NCBI RefSeq assembly: GCF_019578655.1
Contig: NC_063265.1
Location: forward strand, 11,132,501-11,196,500
Source of the DNA: Ricinus communis
Lineage: Eukaryota; Streptophyta; Magnoliopsida; Malpighiales; Euphorbiaceae
Direction: 5' to 3'
DNA: 64,000 nt
Shown here: piece after piece, positions 11,229-25,906 of the stretch
How positions within the stretch are numbered: the stretch's first letter is position 1
Layout of the letters: each line of letters begins with the position of its first letter
Program-made: the position numbers and the translations under genes
Notes under the pieces: model-generated
What the model was told of the DNA's origin: nothing
The model's input: only the letters and a program-made list of their open reading frames with translations
The model's database searches: none

Positions 11229-12068
11229 TATCTTTGTGGAGGATGGTGGTGAAATGCAAATTGTAAGCAATATAATTTGACCTTGAACTGATTGTTGTTT
11301 TGAAAATTTAACAACCAAATAATAGCTGCATTCATATCCATACAGAGAACATGGTCAGAGGATAGTTACAAGTACTGTACTTTCTAGCTTCATTTGGTCT
11401 CAAAAATTGGGTTTTGGCTGCATGGATCTTACTTGAATCTACAATGCTCCTGTCCCTGGAGAAGTTGGCATATGAATCACAAAGCCCACATTCAGTGAAG
11501 AATCACATTCTTCCATACCGCGGAATTCTCCAAAGAAAAAAAAAAGTAAAAGCAGCTTGAGGTTGTACTTGTGCTGGATAATTGCTAAAGCAGTATCGAA
11601 AAGAAACTTGAGATGGTGTTGTCTGGTTACAAGAAAATTTGGCAATGGAGATGGAAGTTGACTCGTCTTTTCTTATGTAAAGATGGCCAAATGGAAGGCA
11701 ATATGCTGCCCGACTTATCTTAAGAACCATTTATCTAGTTAGTTTCTCCATGTAGCAGCTGGAACTATGTATTTGTAAAAAGAAAAGCATGGATCTTGCT
11801 TCAAGTGATGCCTAAGCTGGATTCTGGACTGAAATCTGAGAAACTTGTTTTTGATTTATATATCATTGGAAAAAACAAAGTAGAACATAAGAAACATTTC
11901 CCACATCTTGAAACTTCCATGTCAGTTTCTACATTGTCCAGTTTACCATAAGCTTATAATCAATTTACCTAAGGCAAAATTAAATGGACATTAAAACACA
12001 TTCTGTGGTAAAAGAAAGAGGCCAGAAGAACTTTTACATATATTTTGTATTAAACTTTTAACGTTAGA
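11229..12068. other. AKR3 3' flank with AKR exon-2 relic
   Basis: No intact gene. It contains the exon-2 relic listed separately and unrecognised sequence up to the tRNA gene. Short frames on the minus strand here have no family features. Confidence 0.5.
11397..11505 (+). pseudogene. Isolated, degenerate AKR exon 2
   Basis: The sequence follows the start of exon 2 of the neighbouring reductases: GTCTCAAA, then a glycine-rich GFGCM-like stretch, then ACAATGCTCCTGTCCC and GAAGTTGGCAT. It has a one-base insertion in the T-run, an in-frame TGA and no AG acceptor. No other AKR exons were seen around it. It looks like the remnant of a fifth copy or a partial duplication. Confidence 0.7.
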
Positions 12069-12139
12069 GCACCAGTGGTCTAGTGGTAGAATAGTACCCT
12101 GCCACGGTACAGACCCGGGTTCGATTCCCGGCTGGTGCA
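12069..12139 (+). tRNA. tRNA-Gly (anticodon GCC)
   Basis: A 71-base cloverleaf is visible. The acceptor stem GCACCAG pairs with CTGGTGC, followed by discriminator A. The D arm holds the A-box TGGTCTAGTGGTAG, the anticodon loop CTGCCAC has anticodon GCC, and the T arm holds the B-box GGTTCGATTCC. No intron and no encoded CCA. A TTTT run just downstream (from about 12142) can end Pol III transcription. It lies on the same strand as the flanking reductase genes, 155 bases before the AKR4 start codon. Confidence 0.97.
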
Positions 12140-12293
12140 GATTTTGCTTTCTTTTCTTTTGCATTTCATTTATCATCTTCCACGACATTTTCAGGCCACG
12201 ACATTTTCAATCCTAAATTATAGATACTCACCTGCTATATGATGTCTTGAAAATTTTGTTTATGTCTTGGAAAACGTTTCATTCACCTCAACA

Positions 12294-14131
<1,838 letters not shown>

Positions 14132-14854
14132 CACAATAGCTTCTGCAGCGAAGGCACCACTCTGCTTTCCTGGCGTTATGTCAGTTTGATCAAGTCTTAC
14201 TAAGCCAAAACCTGGCTTTTTTTTCTTTTCCAGCCACGAAATTTATTTGAAACAATGAGGTTCTGCTATGTAGTTTCTGTTTCAGTTTTCGAGAAATGAA
14301 ATGGCTAAGGAGAACTGTTTCTAATTTTGAGTGGATAGGGACCCTGCAGCCATTGTTCTCTGCCATTTTGGGTAAGAGAGGAAGATGACCGAAACTCAGA
14401 AATGGGCATGTACATGAATACAGTTCAAGGTAGCAATTGTGCAGGAAGATGGGATTTGCAAGAAAATAATGGTAAAACTAAAAAGCGAATGTTATGTATT
14501 CTGAGCTGAGCAAAACCAAAACCGAAAACCGAACCGAACTTGCTGGTTTTATTCATTTCTTCTTAATTCAATTTTAATTTTTACAAGTAAAATAATTTTA
14601 GTTATATATTAATTGAATATTATAAAAATAACATAAGAAATTCCAAATTGTGCTCTTTCACTGAAGTGAGATTAAATGGTTTATTTCAAATAATTTCATT
14701 CATATTCGAATACTAGAGCAGCAACTAAAATGGAAACATCCAAAACACTATCATCGTCGTAAAGAATTACTTTACTCTTAATTTATATATACAAAAATAA
14801 AAAATTATAATTAATAGTACCAGTAAATTTCAACTAATTTTGTTTAATTTGGCA

Positions 14855-14893
<39 letters not shown>

Positions 14894-15138
14894 ATTTAAT
14901 TATTGAGATTTAAATAAGAATTTAATGTTATAGATTTATAATTAAAATTTAAAAATAAAAAATTAATCTTAACTAGTAATTTTTGTATTAATAAAAAATA
15001 AAAATGTACTATTGTTCTTCGACCCGTCACTACTCGATACTAGTCGTCTTGTCTAAGCACCAGAAAATTTGAAATAAACATCCTCTCTGACACAGTTTCT
15101 TTTTCTTCTTCAAAAAAAAAAAAAAAAAAAGAGAGAAA
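14132..15138. other. Intergenic DNA, AKR4 to PNGase
   Basis: AKR4 3' flank, then AT-rich DNA with an (ATT)n microsatellite at 14856-14890. The last ~70 bases before the next ATG carry an A-run and are probably 5' UTR. No gene seen. Confidence 0.5.
14856..14890. repeat. (ATT)n microsatellite
   Basis: About 11 uninterrupted ATT units in intergenic DNA. Confidence 0.9.
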
Positions 15139-17567
15139 ATGGTAGCTCGAAAATTCCTTGTTCGCTACAGTAACTCCACCTTCGACCTCGATTACGACAC
15201 CGACGATGGCTTCGAGGTCTCTTCAATTTAAGCCCTTCTTCTTTCTTTCTTTCTTTCTTTCTTTCTTTTTGCTTTAGATGATTTCTTAAACCTTTTCAAT
15301 TTATCTTTTCAATCTGCATCTCTCTCTTTTAGTTAACTGCTATTGATGTTACTTTTTGGTATAGGTTTTCAAATTCCAGCTTTTCTCTCTCACTTCAATT
15401 CCTCCAGATCACCAAAAGGTTTTTCCAATTTATTTTTTTTTTTTTAATTTTTATTTTTATATATAGACGTAACCTAGAAATTGCGATTAATGTTATTGTT
15501 TTAGATATTTGGAAATGATGATCTTGTTATATCAAACGAATCCGATCTTCTTACGAGTGCTAAAAATGAGCTCAAACTAGTATCAATTAGCGAAGAGGAC
15601 AAGAATAATGCTGATTTCTTGATATCCGATGAGGAATTGGCGCGAAAGCTGCAGGTCTTTTTTTTTATATATAATTTTCTTTATTGGTTTGGTAAAGTTT
15701 TATTTTTGAGGGTGCATTAATTTTGTTTCTGTTGCTGTTTAGGCAGAGGAAGAGGCGCTAATGTTACAGCAGCTTACTGTCACTGAACAGAATCACCAGT
15801 TTGACCAAAAGATAAGGCCTTACGTCACTCAAGTTCTAATGGTAATAGTATAGTTGTGTACTAATGTATGTATGCCAGTAAATACAGTTGCTTAGTGTTT
15901 TTCCTTTTTTTCCTACTAAGTGATTTGCTCTGTTAGTTTAGCAGCTAAATAGAGAGTAATTTTTCTTAAAAGATTTTTTCTTTTGGTTGAGTGATTGGAG
16001 TACTATCATTGTAGTATGAGGACCCAGTGCGGCAGGAGGCAGCACGAAAAACAGTGCCTGTGGAAGAGCTTGAGGAGAAAGCATTGGTGTCTTTGGCCAA
16101 GGTATGATTTTTCTTTCTTATGCAATTTCGGCTATTAGGATAAAGCCTTTGATTAAATCAAGTCTTCTTAAATCACGTCATCTAATTTGATTTGGACCTT
16201 TTTTTCATTTTTTAAAAAATATAAAGCATTATAGATTTTTCATGAACTATAAGTGAGTGCATGTAACAATTTTAATAATTTTAGTTGTGGATGTATATCA
16301 AGCAATGCACATATAGACAAATGCTTTTGAAAAATCAATGGCTGTAGCCTGTACTTCTGTTGTTAGAGTTAAAAATCTTGCCAAACCTTTATGCATAGTG
16401 CCTAGTAACCATTATGGTACTCTGTGATGCTGACTATTATTTTTGCTTTTATTAAAGATTGTAATTCAACCAAACTCCTTTTCATTTTTCCATCTTGGGA
16501 AAAATAAACCTTTTCTTTCTTTATAAACTTCGCATTAATTGTTTAATTACAAGGGCTGCTGTGTACGTGAGATCAAGCTAGTTTGAAGCTTTATGAATCA
16601 TGACACAGTGAGAACCCTTTTTGCTAATACGGCATGATAACTGTTTATTCTGATAAAAATGTGCTAGGAGGGGAACTTTAAACCGTCAAAAAGTGAACAA
16701 GACCAAGCTTTCCTGCTGCAGCTGCTTTTCTGGTTCAAAGAATCATTCAGGTGTTTATCATCAATTTGATAAATCTTTTACACTAGATTCCCTTTAGCTT
16801 TGATAAAATAATGAGTAGTGAACAACAGCATGGAATTCCACTAGTTGTAAAGCCCTCACAAAGCAGTTTTAGTTTCTTAAATTTTTTTTCTTTTTTGTTT
16901 AATGCAGTTTCATGCCTAAAAGCAATATCACTACTCTAATGAATGATGAGAGATGTTTGCTCAATTAAATATGACAACTTATTTCCATTAGCTTTACAAA
17001 ATGATAGTGAGTTTTTTACCACATAATCACGTCACGACTTCTTTATATTTTCATGCGCCTCTCTGTGTGATAGTTTTTCTCAAACTGCAGGTGGGTCAAT
17101 GCACCTCCTTGTGATGGTTGTGGCAGTAATACTACTAATCAAGGAATGGGTGTTGCACTTCCTTCTGAAATCCAATATGGAGCAACTCGAGTTGAGCTTT
17201 ATCAGTATGTACTGGAGCATATTTATCAAGAACTTATTGTGGTTTTCCCTTTTCAATTTCAGATCTGTATATCTTGTCCTATATAGTGTTTCTTCATGGT
17301 TGGTTTGGAATTTTTGTTTCCTGATGTTTTAGTCATTCCATCATGCAAGTGCTCAACAAATATCGAGTAATAAGTTCAGATGTCCCGCCATTTCCAGTAG
17401 CTTTCAGTTGATCTTTTGATGGAGTATACTTTTTCATAGTTCTTAATCAGTATTTTCAGCATATAACTGTATGTTAGATATTTTTCTTCATACTTGGGAA
17501 TCTTAACCTCATTTTAGCTTCTTCAAGTCATTGTCAAGTATTATGGTGAATCTGTTTCATGGCTGGA

Positions 17568-17609
<42 letters not shown>

Positions 17610-20600
17610 GCTTCTTTATTCATGTCTATCATCAACAGAAAGAATTGAATTCAGTTCCATCCCCACATAAATTGTGATAGGATTGGTTTAGTGCCCCCAC
17701 TTTATGATTTAAACTGATTTTTCTTTTTCCTTATTTGTAGTTTGGATTACTTTCATTGAGGATCCTATATTACAACATACTCATTAGTGTTTCATGACTG
17801 AATATCAAAACAAATTAATATTTCTCCTATTTTGAATTAAACCTTCTGCAGTTTTAAACCCAAATCTTGTCTTCATAGAAGCAGAAAAGTGCTTGCAGGC
17901 TAAGCTTCACTTCGTTGTGAGTAAAAGAAAAGTATTATATAGGTGGATTATCTTCTGGTTGAATTTGTATTTCTATTCTTATGCTTATGCGTGAATTCTA
18001 CTATGAATTGTAGGTAATTACTTTGTCAGAATTGGAATTTAGTTGCCACTTCTTGCTTCCTTCTCTGGTGTCTGCACTGGGACTGTGTGACGTGCTTGTT
18101 TCATTTTGATATTCAGAGCTTCTAACCCTTTTGTTTTTCCTTTTTTGCCCCTTGGTTTCAGCTGCAACCTCTGTCCAAGAACCACTCGATTCCCACGATA
18201 CAATGATCCAATGAAGGTGCTCTTATTTTTTTCCATAAGTTGATGGATAAGTTACATTGACTTAACTCCTCTCTCCCTTTTCCCTATTTTACATGCAGCT
18301 TGTGGAAACTCGAAGGGGTCGTTGTGGGGAGTGGGCCAATTGCTTTACACTCTACTGTCGGGCTTTTGGCTATGAATCTCGTTTGGTTATTCTCTTTCTC
18401 ATTTCTTTGATTTGACCATGAGTAGAAGCTTGATAGTTTCAATTGACATATGATATGGTGCAGTTGGTCTTCTACTTGAGATGGTTCCAGAAACCTATTT
18501 TATTTGAAGGAATTTCCTAAATATTTTATTTAACATTGATGTGTTTATTGCCATCGACAGAAATATCTGCTTTTTTTATTTTATTTTCTTAGTATAGCAT
18601 TATGAATTTTCTGGTGTTGTAGTTGTTCATGTCTCCAAGGATCTGTTATGTTATTCATTCATCATACTCCCAAGCACACACACCTGCAACACAAATGTGT
18701 ACTAGCACACCATTTTTTTTTCATGGTATGATGATTAGCTAGCTATAAAATTTATGTGAAAGAACTTGTTATTGGTGGAAAACATTGTCATCATTTTCTA
18801 ATCCATATTTCATTTCTAGATCCTGGATTTCACTGATCATGTGTGGACGGAATGCTTCTCTCAATTGTTGGGAAGGTATGCTTCATTAACAGATTTGATG
18901 CATGTTTGCCTTTTCCTGAGAAGCATTCAAGAATTTTAGCTAAATTATGCTGTTGGCCTTCAGTTTAATGTGTCCTTGCACATTGTTATACAGATGGATG
19001 CATCTTGACCCTTGTGAAGGAGTATATGACAAACCCTTGTTATATGAAAGGGGGTAATTTTAACTCCAATATGATGTATATTTCTTCTGATTTATTTCTT
19101 TCCTCCTCCTCAATCTTTCAGTCTTCATTTTCTGGCCCTGCTTCTATGAAAGCTTATTTCATGCTTTTTGGGTAGGTGGAATAAGAAATTAAATTATGTA
19201 ATTGCAATTGCAAAGGACGGAGTTTATGATGTCACTAAGCGCTACACAAGGAGGTGGCTTGAGGTAATCACAACCATTGACATGGAATTCTTTCATTTAT
19301 ATTTGTAGTTCCCGACACAGGATAGGTGCTAATTCAGGATTCATAAATTTTACAGGTTTTGTCTCGTCGGAACATGATTACAGAGCGGGTTTTATCAGCC
19401 ACTCTCACTAATATAACAAAAGAGTGCCGAAGAAGCTTCGAATCCCAAGTTCTTTCCTTACTTGAAGACCGTGACAAGAGAGAACTGGAAGAAATTGAGA
19501 GAGACTTGCAGTCCTCAGATGATATTTCAGTCTCTTTACCTGGAAGACAGAGTGGGGACAAACAATGGCGTATCTCAAGAGCAGAAATAGGTTACAAAGA
19601 AGATGGTTCGTTAAGTTCTTCTTCTTTCCCTGTCCGTGTATGCATAGATGAGCATGTGACAATGATCTACAATGCAGTGTACCCTGTTCTTTCTCAATTT
19701 GACAAGAATTCCGTGTCCAAATCTAGAAGTCTTGAAATACTTAAAGTCTTTAGAGGAATTTTGAAGGAATTAAGGAATTTACCCTATAAATCAAGGAGAA
19801 CTTCCATAAATCCGTTTCTGCTTCATTTGCTGCCTTATTTTGATGAGTTACTAAATGCTCTTTCATTGAAGACTGAGATAAACACTGAAGAAAATGTGAT
19901 CATTGGTTTGGCTGGTGATCCTATCAAAACTTCCTTAGCACTGCCTGTTGTGTTGGATGCTTTGGATGGTACTTGTCTCATCCTTAACAAATGTGAGAAC
20001 TTAAGCAAAGTTTCCCTTTCCTTGCCATTGATGAGATTGAACAGAATCCATTCCGGTTCAGTTCTTGCAAGCGGTGAGGAACTTCCTTTTGGAATAGTGA
20101 GTAGTTTTCATTTGTCCTATTATTTGCTGCTTATATATATGGGGTACGGGCCTAAATAGTTTCCTCATGACTCTACTTCAAACAAATTTCAGGCCACATC
20201 AGCATTTGATGGACTTTGCACAACTAAATGGGAAGAACCAAATGGCGCAAGAGGTATTTTAGTGAAAATCTGAGAAATTTACTTTATTGTACTTGCGTGC
20301 AAAAGTCAGTAATTCAATTGTCTTTTAAGACAAGGAAAAAGATAATTATTACTTGAATTGTCCTGCATATATATATCTTTCTTTATTTTGCATGGAATCT
20401 AAAAAATGAAGATTGCATTATGTTTGAATTTGTATTATCACTTAATGATCCAAACCTATATTTCAGAAGAAACAAAAACTGAAAAAGAAAAGAAAATCCT
20501 ATCCATTCACTTATTTAATTTATTTTTTGCCTTAAATTATTTCAGTTACTTCCTGCAGGTTGTTGGATTGTGTATAGACTACCAGACAGTCAAATGCATG

Positions 20601-21171
20601 AACTAGCAGCATATGATTTGATGTCCGCCAATGATGCCACAGAAAGGGATCCCATGGATTGGTACGAATTAGAACATGTGGCCTTATGTTTGTTTTTCTG
20701 TTGACAAGCATCTTTAGTTATATTGTCCAATGGTGCTAATTGTCTCAGAATGCTTGCACAGATTATAAGCACTTGACTATAATAAATTTCATTGATATAT
20801 GTCGCCCTTCATTTGCTTATTGAGTACCTTTTTTCTTCATAGGGTTGTTGAGGGAAGTGCTGATGGAGGATCCAGCTGGTGTGTTTTGGATAAACAGACT
20901 TCTCAGGTGTTTGAAAATCGTTGTCAGCGTAAATCATTTAATATTAGATCTGAAAATTTCTTCTGTAACGCTTTCAGGTGATTCTTTAAAAAAACTCTGG
21001 TCATTTTGGTGTTTCTATGCTGTGGTTCTTCATGACTGATTTAAGTTGTATAATAACAGGTTTAGATTTCTGGCAGTCAAAGATGTTCAATCAACATCAC
21101 GGCTGCAGTTGGGTAGCATAGACCTGTATGCAAGCAGCTCAGTTTATATAGAGCATAATTCTCCACATTGA
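15139..21171 (+). CDS. PNG1: Peptide-N(4)-(N-acetyl-beta-glucosaminyl)asparagine amidase (PNGase)
   Basis: Cytosolic deglycosylating enzyme that removes N-glycans from misfolded glycoproteins exported from the ER. Seventeen exons: 15139-15216, 15365-15418, 15505-15654, 15743-15841, 16015-16101, 16668-16750, 17091-17204, 18162-18216, 18299-18385, 18820-18875, 18994-19053, 19176-19263, 19356-20096, 20193-20253, 20559-20661, 20843-20977 and 21060-21171. The product has 720 residues, essentially the length of Arabidopsis PNG1. The N-terminal ~80 residues suit the family's ubiquitin-like region. Two zinc CxxC pairs are seen (PPCDGCG near 191 and CNLC near 223). The transglutaminase-type triad is Cys249 (RRGRCGEWA), His276 (FTDHVWTE) and Asp293 (HLDPCEG). 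A 247-codon exon encodes the C-terminal region. No signal peptide, as expected for a cytosolic enzyme. Confidence 0.95.
15238..15269. repeat. (CTTT)n microsatellite in PNGase intron 1
   Basis: Seven or more CTTT units just after exon 1, within intron 1. Confidence 0.85.
17573..17604. repeat. (CT)n microsatellite in PNGase intron 7
   Basis: Sixteen CT units within the long intron 17205-18161. Confidence 0.9.
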
Positions 21172-21935
21172 ATGAGGACTGACCCCAATCTTACTGTGTA
21201 GGAAGACCTCCTACAGATAAGAGACATAGGGCTAAAGAGAGCCAAAAAAGGATCTCTCGTGTATAATCCTGCATAATCTCAATTTTGTTTGATTATCATT
21301 TAAATGTTGCTAAAGCCTAAGAACCGATCAACTTTTCCTGCTAGCCAGCGTTGCAGCTGGTCCTAGGCGACGGCAGGCTGCATTACTGCAACGCCTTGGA
21401 GAGGGATGGCATTTGTGCCGGTTCTCTGTGGTGCGGCTTGTAACAATTTATTTTTCTACAATCAAGACCTCAGACCAGAATCTTTTGGAAATTGTACTTA
21501 GTAAATTATTATCATGAAGAGACTTATTGACTTTCTTCAAATGGTTGAATCGTCATTCCAATGAGAAAAATTTTGTTGCAACTGTGGGTTCTGTTGCACT
21601 TCTATTTGAACATTGGACGTGAAGAATAGTATTTTTTCATATCTTTTTTATATGTTTTTATTTTTGAAATTGTAATTTTTATAAAAAAATTCAATTAAGA
21701 AAAACTAGGGACAAGATTTAAACTATTTAAATTCAGAGATGAAAATAAAAATGAGAATAATGAGAATAGAAATGTGAATAAAATAAAAAGAAATAAAATT
21801 GAAATGATTATTTTATGTTATTTATATTTATTTTTGATATTAATAAAATATTTAAATATTATAGAAACAATAACTTTTAATTTATTATTATAGTATGTAA
21901 TCAATATGTTATAAATTTTAATTATTTATAATTAA

Positions 21936-22002
21936 TTTGATTTAATTTTTATAGAAATAAAAAAATTCATTTGATTTAATTTTTATAGAAACAAAAAATT
22001 CA
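21936..22002. repeat. Tandem duplication of 33-34 bp
   Basis: TTTGATTTAATTTTTATAGA followed by an A-rich tail occurs at 21936-21969 and again at 21970-22002 with one substitution and one A fewer. Confidence 0.8.
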
Positions 22003-22338
22003 TTTTTAAAGAAATAGAGAAGAATGGATGATTTTAGAGTAATTTTTTACCAATTAAATACCCATATTGAATATCACTCATTTTTATTTTCATAATTAGC
22101 TCATCTATTTACCACCCAAACCACTCCTTGGATGTGGTAAAATAATGGGTCAGTCACACAATAATAAATAAATTGAGTTAATTATATTGACCGTTGGGTT
22201 GCACTAATCAACAAAGAAAACCATCCTAGGTACTGGAGTAAAACACCAAAAGCCATAAAGATTTGCACTAATACAGATTGCGATCAACCATGAAATAGGG
22301 GAATTTGGTTCGGCTGCTATTGATAAAAGGCTCTTAGC

Positions 22339-22410
22339 ATGTCTGCATGGCGACAAAGCATATTCTAAGCTAACATGTCTGCATGACGACAAAGCATATT
22401 CTAAGCTAAC
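22339..22410. repeat. 36-bp tandem duplication
   Basis: Two adjacent 36-base units (22339-22374 and 22375-22410) begin ATGTCTGCATG and end TCTAAGCTAAC. They differ at a single base (GGCG versus GACG), so the duplication is recent. Confidence 0.9.
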
Positions 22411-22708
22411 AACCCTTCTGGGTCTGTCTCCAGGTTTTGTATTTGAAAATGCTTGATAAAACCAGTATCACAACATAGCTAAAAAATACTTCAACAAAAG
22501 GTGACCTCAGATGCAATTTTGCAGGTAAAACCATTTGACAGAATTCTAGGAATTTTTCTGATTTTCCAGGATCAGAGATTGAAATAACAGCCATGAAACT
22601 TTCATGCACTGAACTGTTTAATACTGTATATAGCTTAAACATCAGAAGACACAAATAAGACAATTAAAAGTGCTTCCAAGCAAACTTCAACCCCTTTTAA
22701 CCCTTCTC

Positions 22709-24994
22709 TCAATGATCCTCAACCTTCTTCAAGCCCTTCATGTCGGTTGTTTCCACTCTGCAATAAGGGGGAAAAAGGAAAAAGACCAGAAAGTGATGTC
22801 AGATGCACATTGCATTTAACATTTATATTTTATAGCGAGAACAGGAAAAAAAAATTGCACCATAGATACAAAAATGCTATTAATTCAAAGCATAGGATGA
22901 ACTTTATATTAGCCATGCTCATTATTAAAAGGAAAATAAACATTCTTATGACTAACTATTTCACTGAGAATGAAAAGCTAAATATTGTAAAGGCACTATA
23001 ACTGTTTTTTTTCTCGCTCAAAATAATTAGAATGAGGAGTGCATATGCAACAAACCTAGACAGGCCTGCTGTACACTAAATACTTATTGACCACATAATC
23101 TAATCAACAAAAAGATATTCAGCATCTCTATGTAACACTTAAGAAGTCATATAATAACATTTACCAAACAATAAATAATAAAAACTGCAACTAAGTGAAA
23201 TAACTCTTGGTTGATGTATGTAAGAAATTTGATCAACAGAACCAAAACTTCAAGCAGGGTTAAACAATGGCGTCCATTATACTTTAAAAAAAAAAAAGAA
23301 AAAGTAAAGTTTTTTGGAGCGTCGAGAGATGTTAGAGGTGACAAGTCAAAAATCCGAGCCTATCATATGTGCAAAATAGCGGTGCACATTCAGCTAATAA
23401 GCACAAAAGAATGGCTTGAAAAAGAAAACCTAAATTCATAAATAACGTCGGACAGCCTGACTATTTATTGAAGTAATTCAAAGTTACGATTTTTCTTAAC
23501 CTATAGATCACTATGGAATTGCTACTACTAAAATATTCCAAAAGATATAGCTACTACTAAACAAAAATAAAAGACATCAATTCACTAGATCTGAAGTGAG
23601 GTACATACGTCACATATCATGTGTACAGACAGTTGCAAGAAAAAAATGAATAGATAAATAAGAAAGAAATGTAGGTAATGTTCATGGCTCGCTCAAACTT
23701 ACGTCGTCCCAAACAGTGCAAACTTTTGGACTTTGGTGATATCAGAACCCGTGTGATTATCCTCAATAAAAATTGTCAAGCTAATAAAAATAAAATCAAA
23801 TTAGCTTCCAGAAGATAGAGTAATAGGAATAAATGGAGTAATAACACAAGAAGTTGAAATACCTACGAACATTCTGAAACTTAACATACTTCAAAACTAC
23901 TGGTTTTCCCTATAGACAGAGAAGCATAAATGGCATTGTAAAATTAGCATAATTATCCAAACCATGAATCATAAATATAATACCAGTACAAGAAATATAT
24001 ATCCACCTGGAGAGTATCTGGTGATAAAATTACTGTGTCACTAGGAGGGAAGTCATTGACATTACTGCCATTATCACATCAAAAATAACAACATATAAGA
24101 TTTTCTTTTACACTTTTAGTGAAAATTAAAACAATCAGACATAGTTGATGCTGAATCATACCTAAATCCCATATGCTCTTTGTTTGAGAAAAGTTTTACA
24201 GTCTTAGGGCCTGTAGAGACAACCACGTAATTAGAATACTAGGCAAGCAGATAAAAGCATTTTCATGGTGACTTTTCTAGTCCATAAAAAGGGTTTCGAT
24301 TAATACCTTCTTCTTCAGGACCTTTAATGACAATAGAGTGCAGTTTAATAACTTGGGTGAAAGGTATATAAATCAATAACTGCTCATCCGCATCACTCTC
24401 TAGATTCAAACCATCATCTTCCCTATAACCCTATTTGTAAACAACAAAGTACCATAAATAAAACTCACAGACCAAACTAGTCATGTTCCTTATCGTTGAT
24501 AGCATACGATAGTGAAAGGAAAAGAAACGGACATTGGCACAAGATATCAATTTAAAGGACAGCAACTCTCTATTTCAGCATATTCAAGAGAATAACACTG
24601 ATTTCTAATAAATTAAATAACACTAGCAAATCTTAGAACTTTCATTACCTTGAAACTTCTTTTTCTTTTTTTTTTTTTTTTTTAAAAAAAAAAATAAGTT
24701 CTTTTGAAAGTTACCTGTTTGAGAGCATTGGAAAGAGAGTGACTGGGGTTTTGGTTAAGGCATTCAACTCCAGACCAATCAACGAAGTCCACAAGATCAA
24801 CCTGATTCATCAAAAAGACTCAAACCCATAAATTAGAAAAGTATCAATTAAATAACCCTCCAAAATCCCAGTTCCAAGATTGCAACTTTATCTTTTCTCA
24901 AGAAACAAATAAAGAAATTTGACAGAAAAACAAAAAAGAAAGTAGAAATAATTACTTGGCTTCTTTGAATTGCAGTGGCTGATTCTGCAGACAT
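22709..24994 (-). CDS. PITH domain (DUF1000) protein
   Basis: Small soluble protein made of one PITH domain, known as the C-terminal domain of proteasome-interacting thioredoxins. Here there is no thioredoxin part. Eight exons in coding order: 24956-24994, 24715-24801, 24307-24430, 24162-24210, 24007-24064, 23863-23909, 23703-23780 and 22709-22757. The product has 176 residues, the same length as I recall for Arabidopsis At3g04780. Recognisable stretches are [33 protein letters not shown] and the C-terminal [11 protein letters not shown]. It starts MSAESATA. The (AG)n tract at 25078-25096 lies in the probable 5' UTR. The exact biochemical role of single-domain plant PITH proteins is not established. 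It is divergent to the isomerase gene, with the viral insertion between. Confidence 0.93.
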
Positions 24995-25861
24995 GGTTGT
25001 TTAATTGCACTGATTAATGAGGTTGTAGCTCTTCTGAAAATATGTATAGAAGAGAATAACTTTTTATACAGGAGAAAGAAAGAGAGAGAGAGAGAGCGAA
25101 AATAGTGTTTTTTTTTTTTTTTGAGAAGGAGAAGTGTATTTAAATTAGGACAAAGAAATATTTATATTAATAATATTGTGACCAACACAACAGAGGAATC
25201 CCAGAGGAAGACAAATTAGAAATTTAGGAATCGGTTAAACGACACAGTTTAACTTGTGACCCGTTTGGATTAAAATCTTGTTAACTTGTCTCCGAACTAT
25301 GGGCCTCTTGCCATTATTCGTCTAGAGAGCTTAAGACTAAGCCCATTTTTTGGGTCCTGATACTCTTTTATATGCCCGTCTAACAATGACACATACAAAA
25401 ATTTTATGGTACAGAGCTTTTTTCAAGAAAATGCAATTTTACAACATTTTTTAAAATTTTATCTTTACCATTTTTTATTTTATTTATATAATTTTTTTAT
25501 TAAAAATATACTAAATATAAAAAAATTATCAAAATTATATCATTTAATTTGTATTATTATCAAATTAGCTGAGTGTGCTAAATTTATTATTTTTATTTTA
25601 TATCTTAATAAGTTATTGTGTTTTCTTTATACGGCTTTCTAAACTCTCTATCTCTTTCTCTTGATCCTTTGACTATGAGTCTTTAGTTTGCACGATTTGT
25701 TCTTCTATAATTCAAAAGGACTAGCTCGGTTATAAGAATCCAATAGAGCATATAGACCATTCATGGCTAAGTTGCCTTCAGTTGCTCTTAGCTTGAGGAT
25801 TTATCTTGTCTTGAGCTTACAGTATGAGAATTATTAGAATGAACAGCTCTCGGCTCCTTAC
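24995..25861. other. PITH promoter and left flank of viral insertion
   Basis: Starts with the minus-strand 5' UTR and promoter of the PITH gene, including an (AG)n tract at 25078-25096. The part from about 25640 up to the primer-binding site may already be viral leader, but no direct repeat with the right end of the element was seen, so the left junction is not fixed. Confidence 0.45.
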
Positions 25862-25876
25862 TGGTATCAGAGCCAT
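25862..25876 (+). promoter_or_regulatory. Primer-binding site for initiator Met-tRNA
   Basis: TGGTATCAGAGCCAT is complementary to the 3' end of plant initiator tRNA-Met, the primer used for minus-strand DNA synthesis by pararetroviruses and many plant retroelements. It lies 31 bases before the first ATG of the viral frame. Confidence 0.85.
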
Positions 25877-25906
25877 TTGGTGAAAGAGAAAGAGAATTGA
25901 ATCAAT

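Larger units (their letters stand above)
21172..22708. other. Convergent 3' flanks of PNGase and PITH genes
   Basis: The first ~400 bases are probably PNGase 3' UTR (moderate GC). An AT-rich block follows, with a 33-34 base tandem duplication at 21936-22002. Near the PITH gene, a 36-base tandem duplication lies at 22339-22410, possibly in its 3' UTR. No gene seen. Confidence 0.5.

Noticed and set aside
12267..12293. Upstream extension of AKR4 to an in-frame TTG
   Set aside because: The ATG at 12294 matches the start of the paralogous proteins; the extension has no counterpart.
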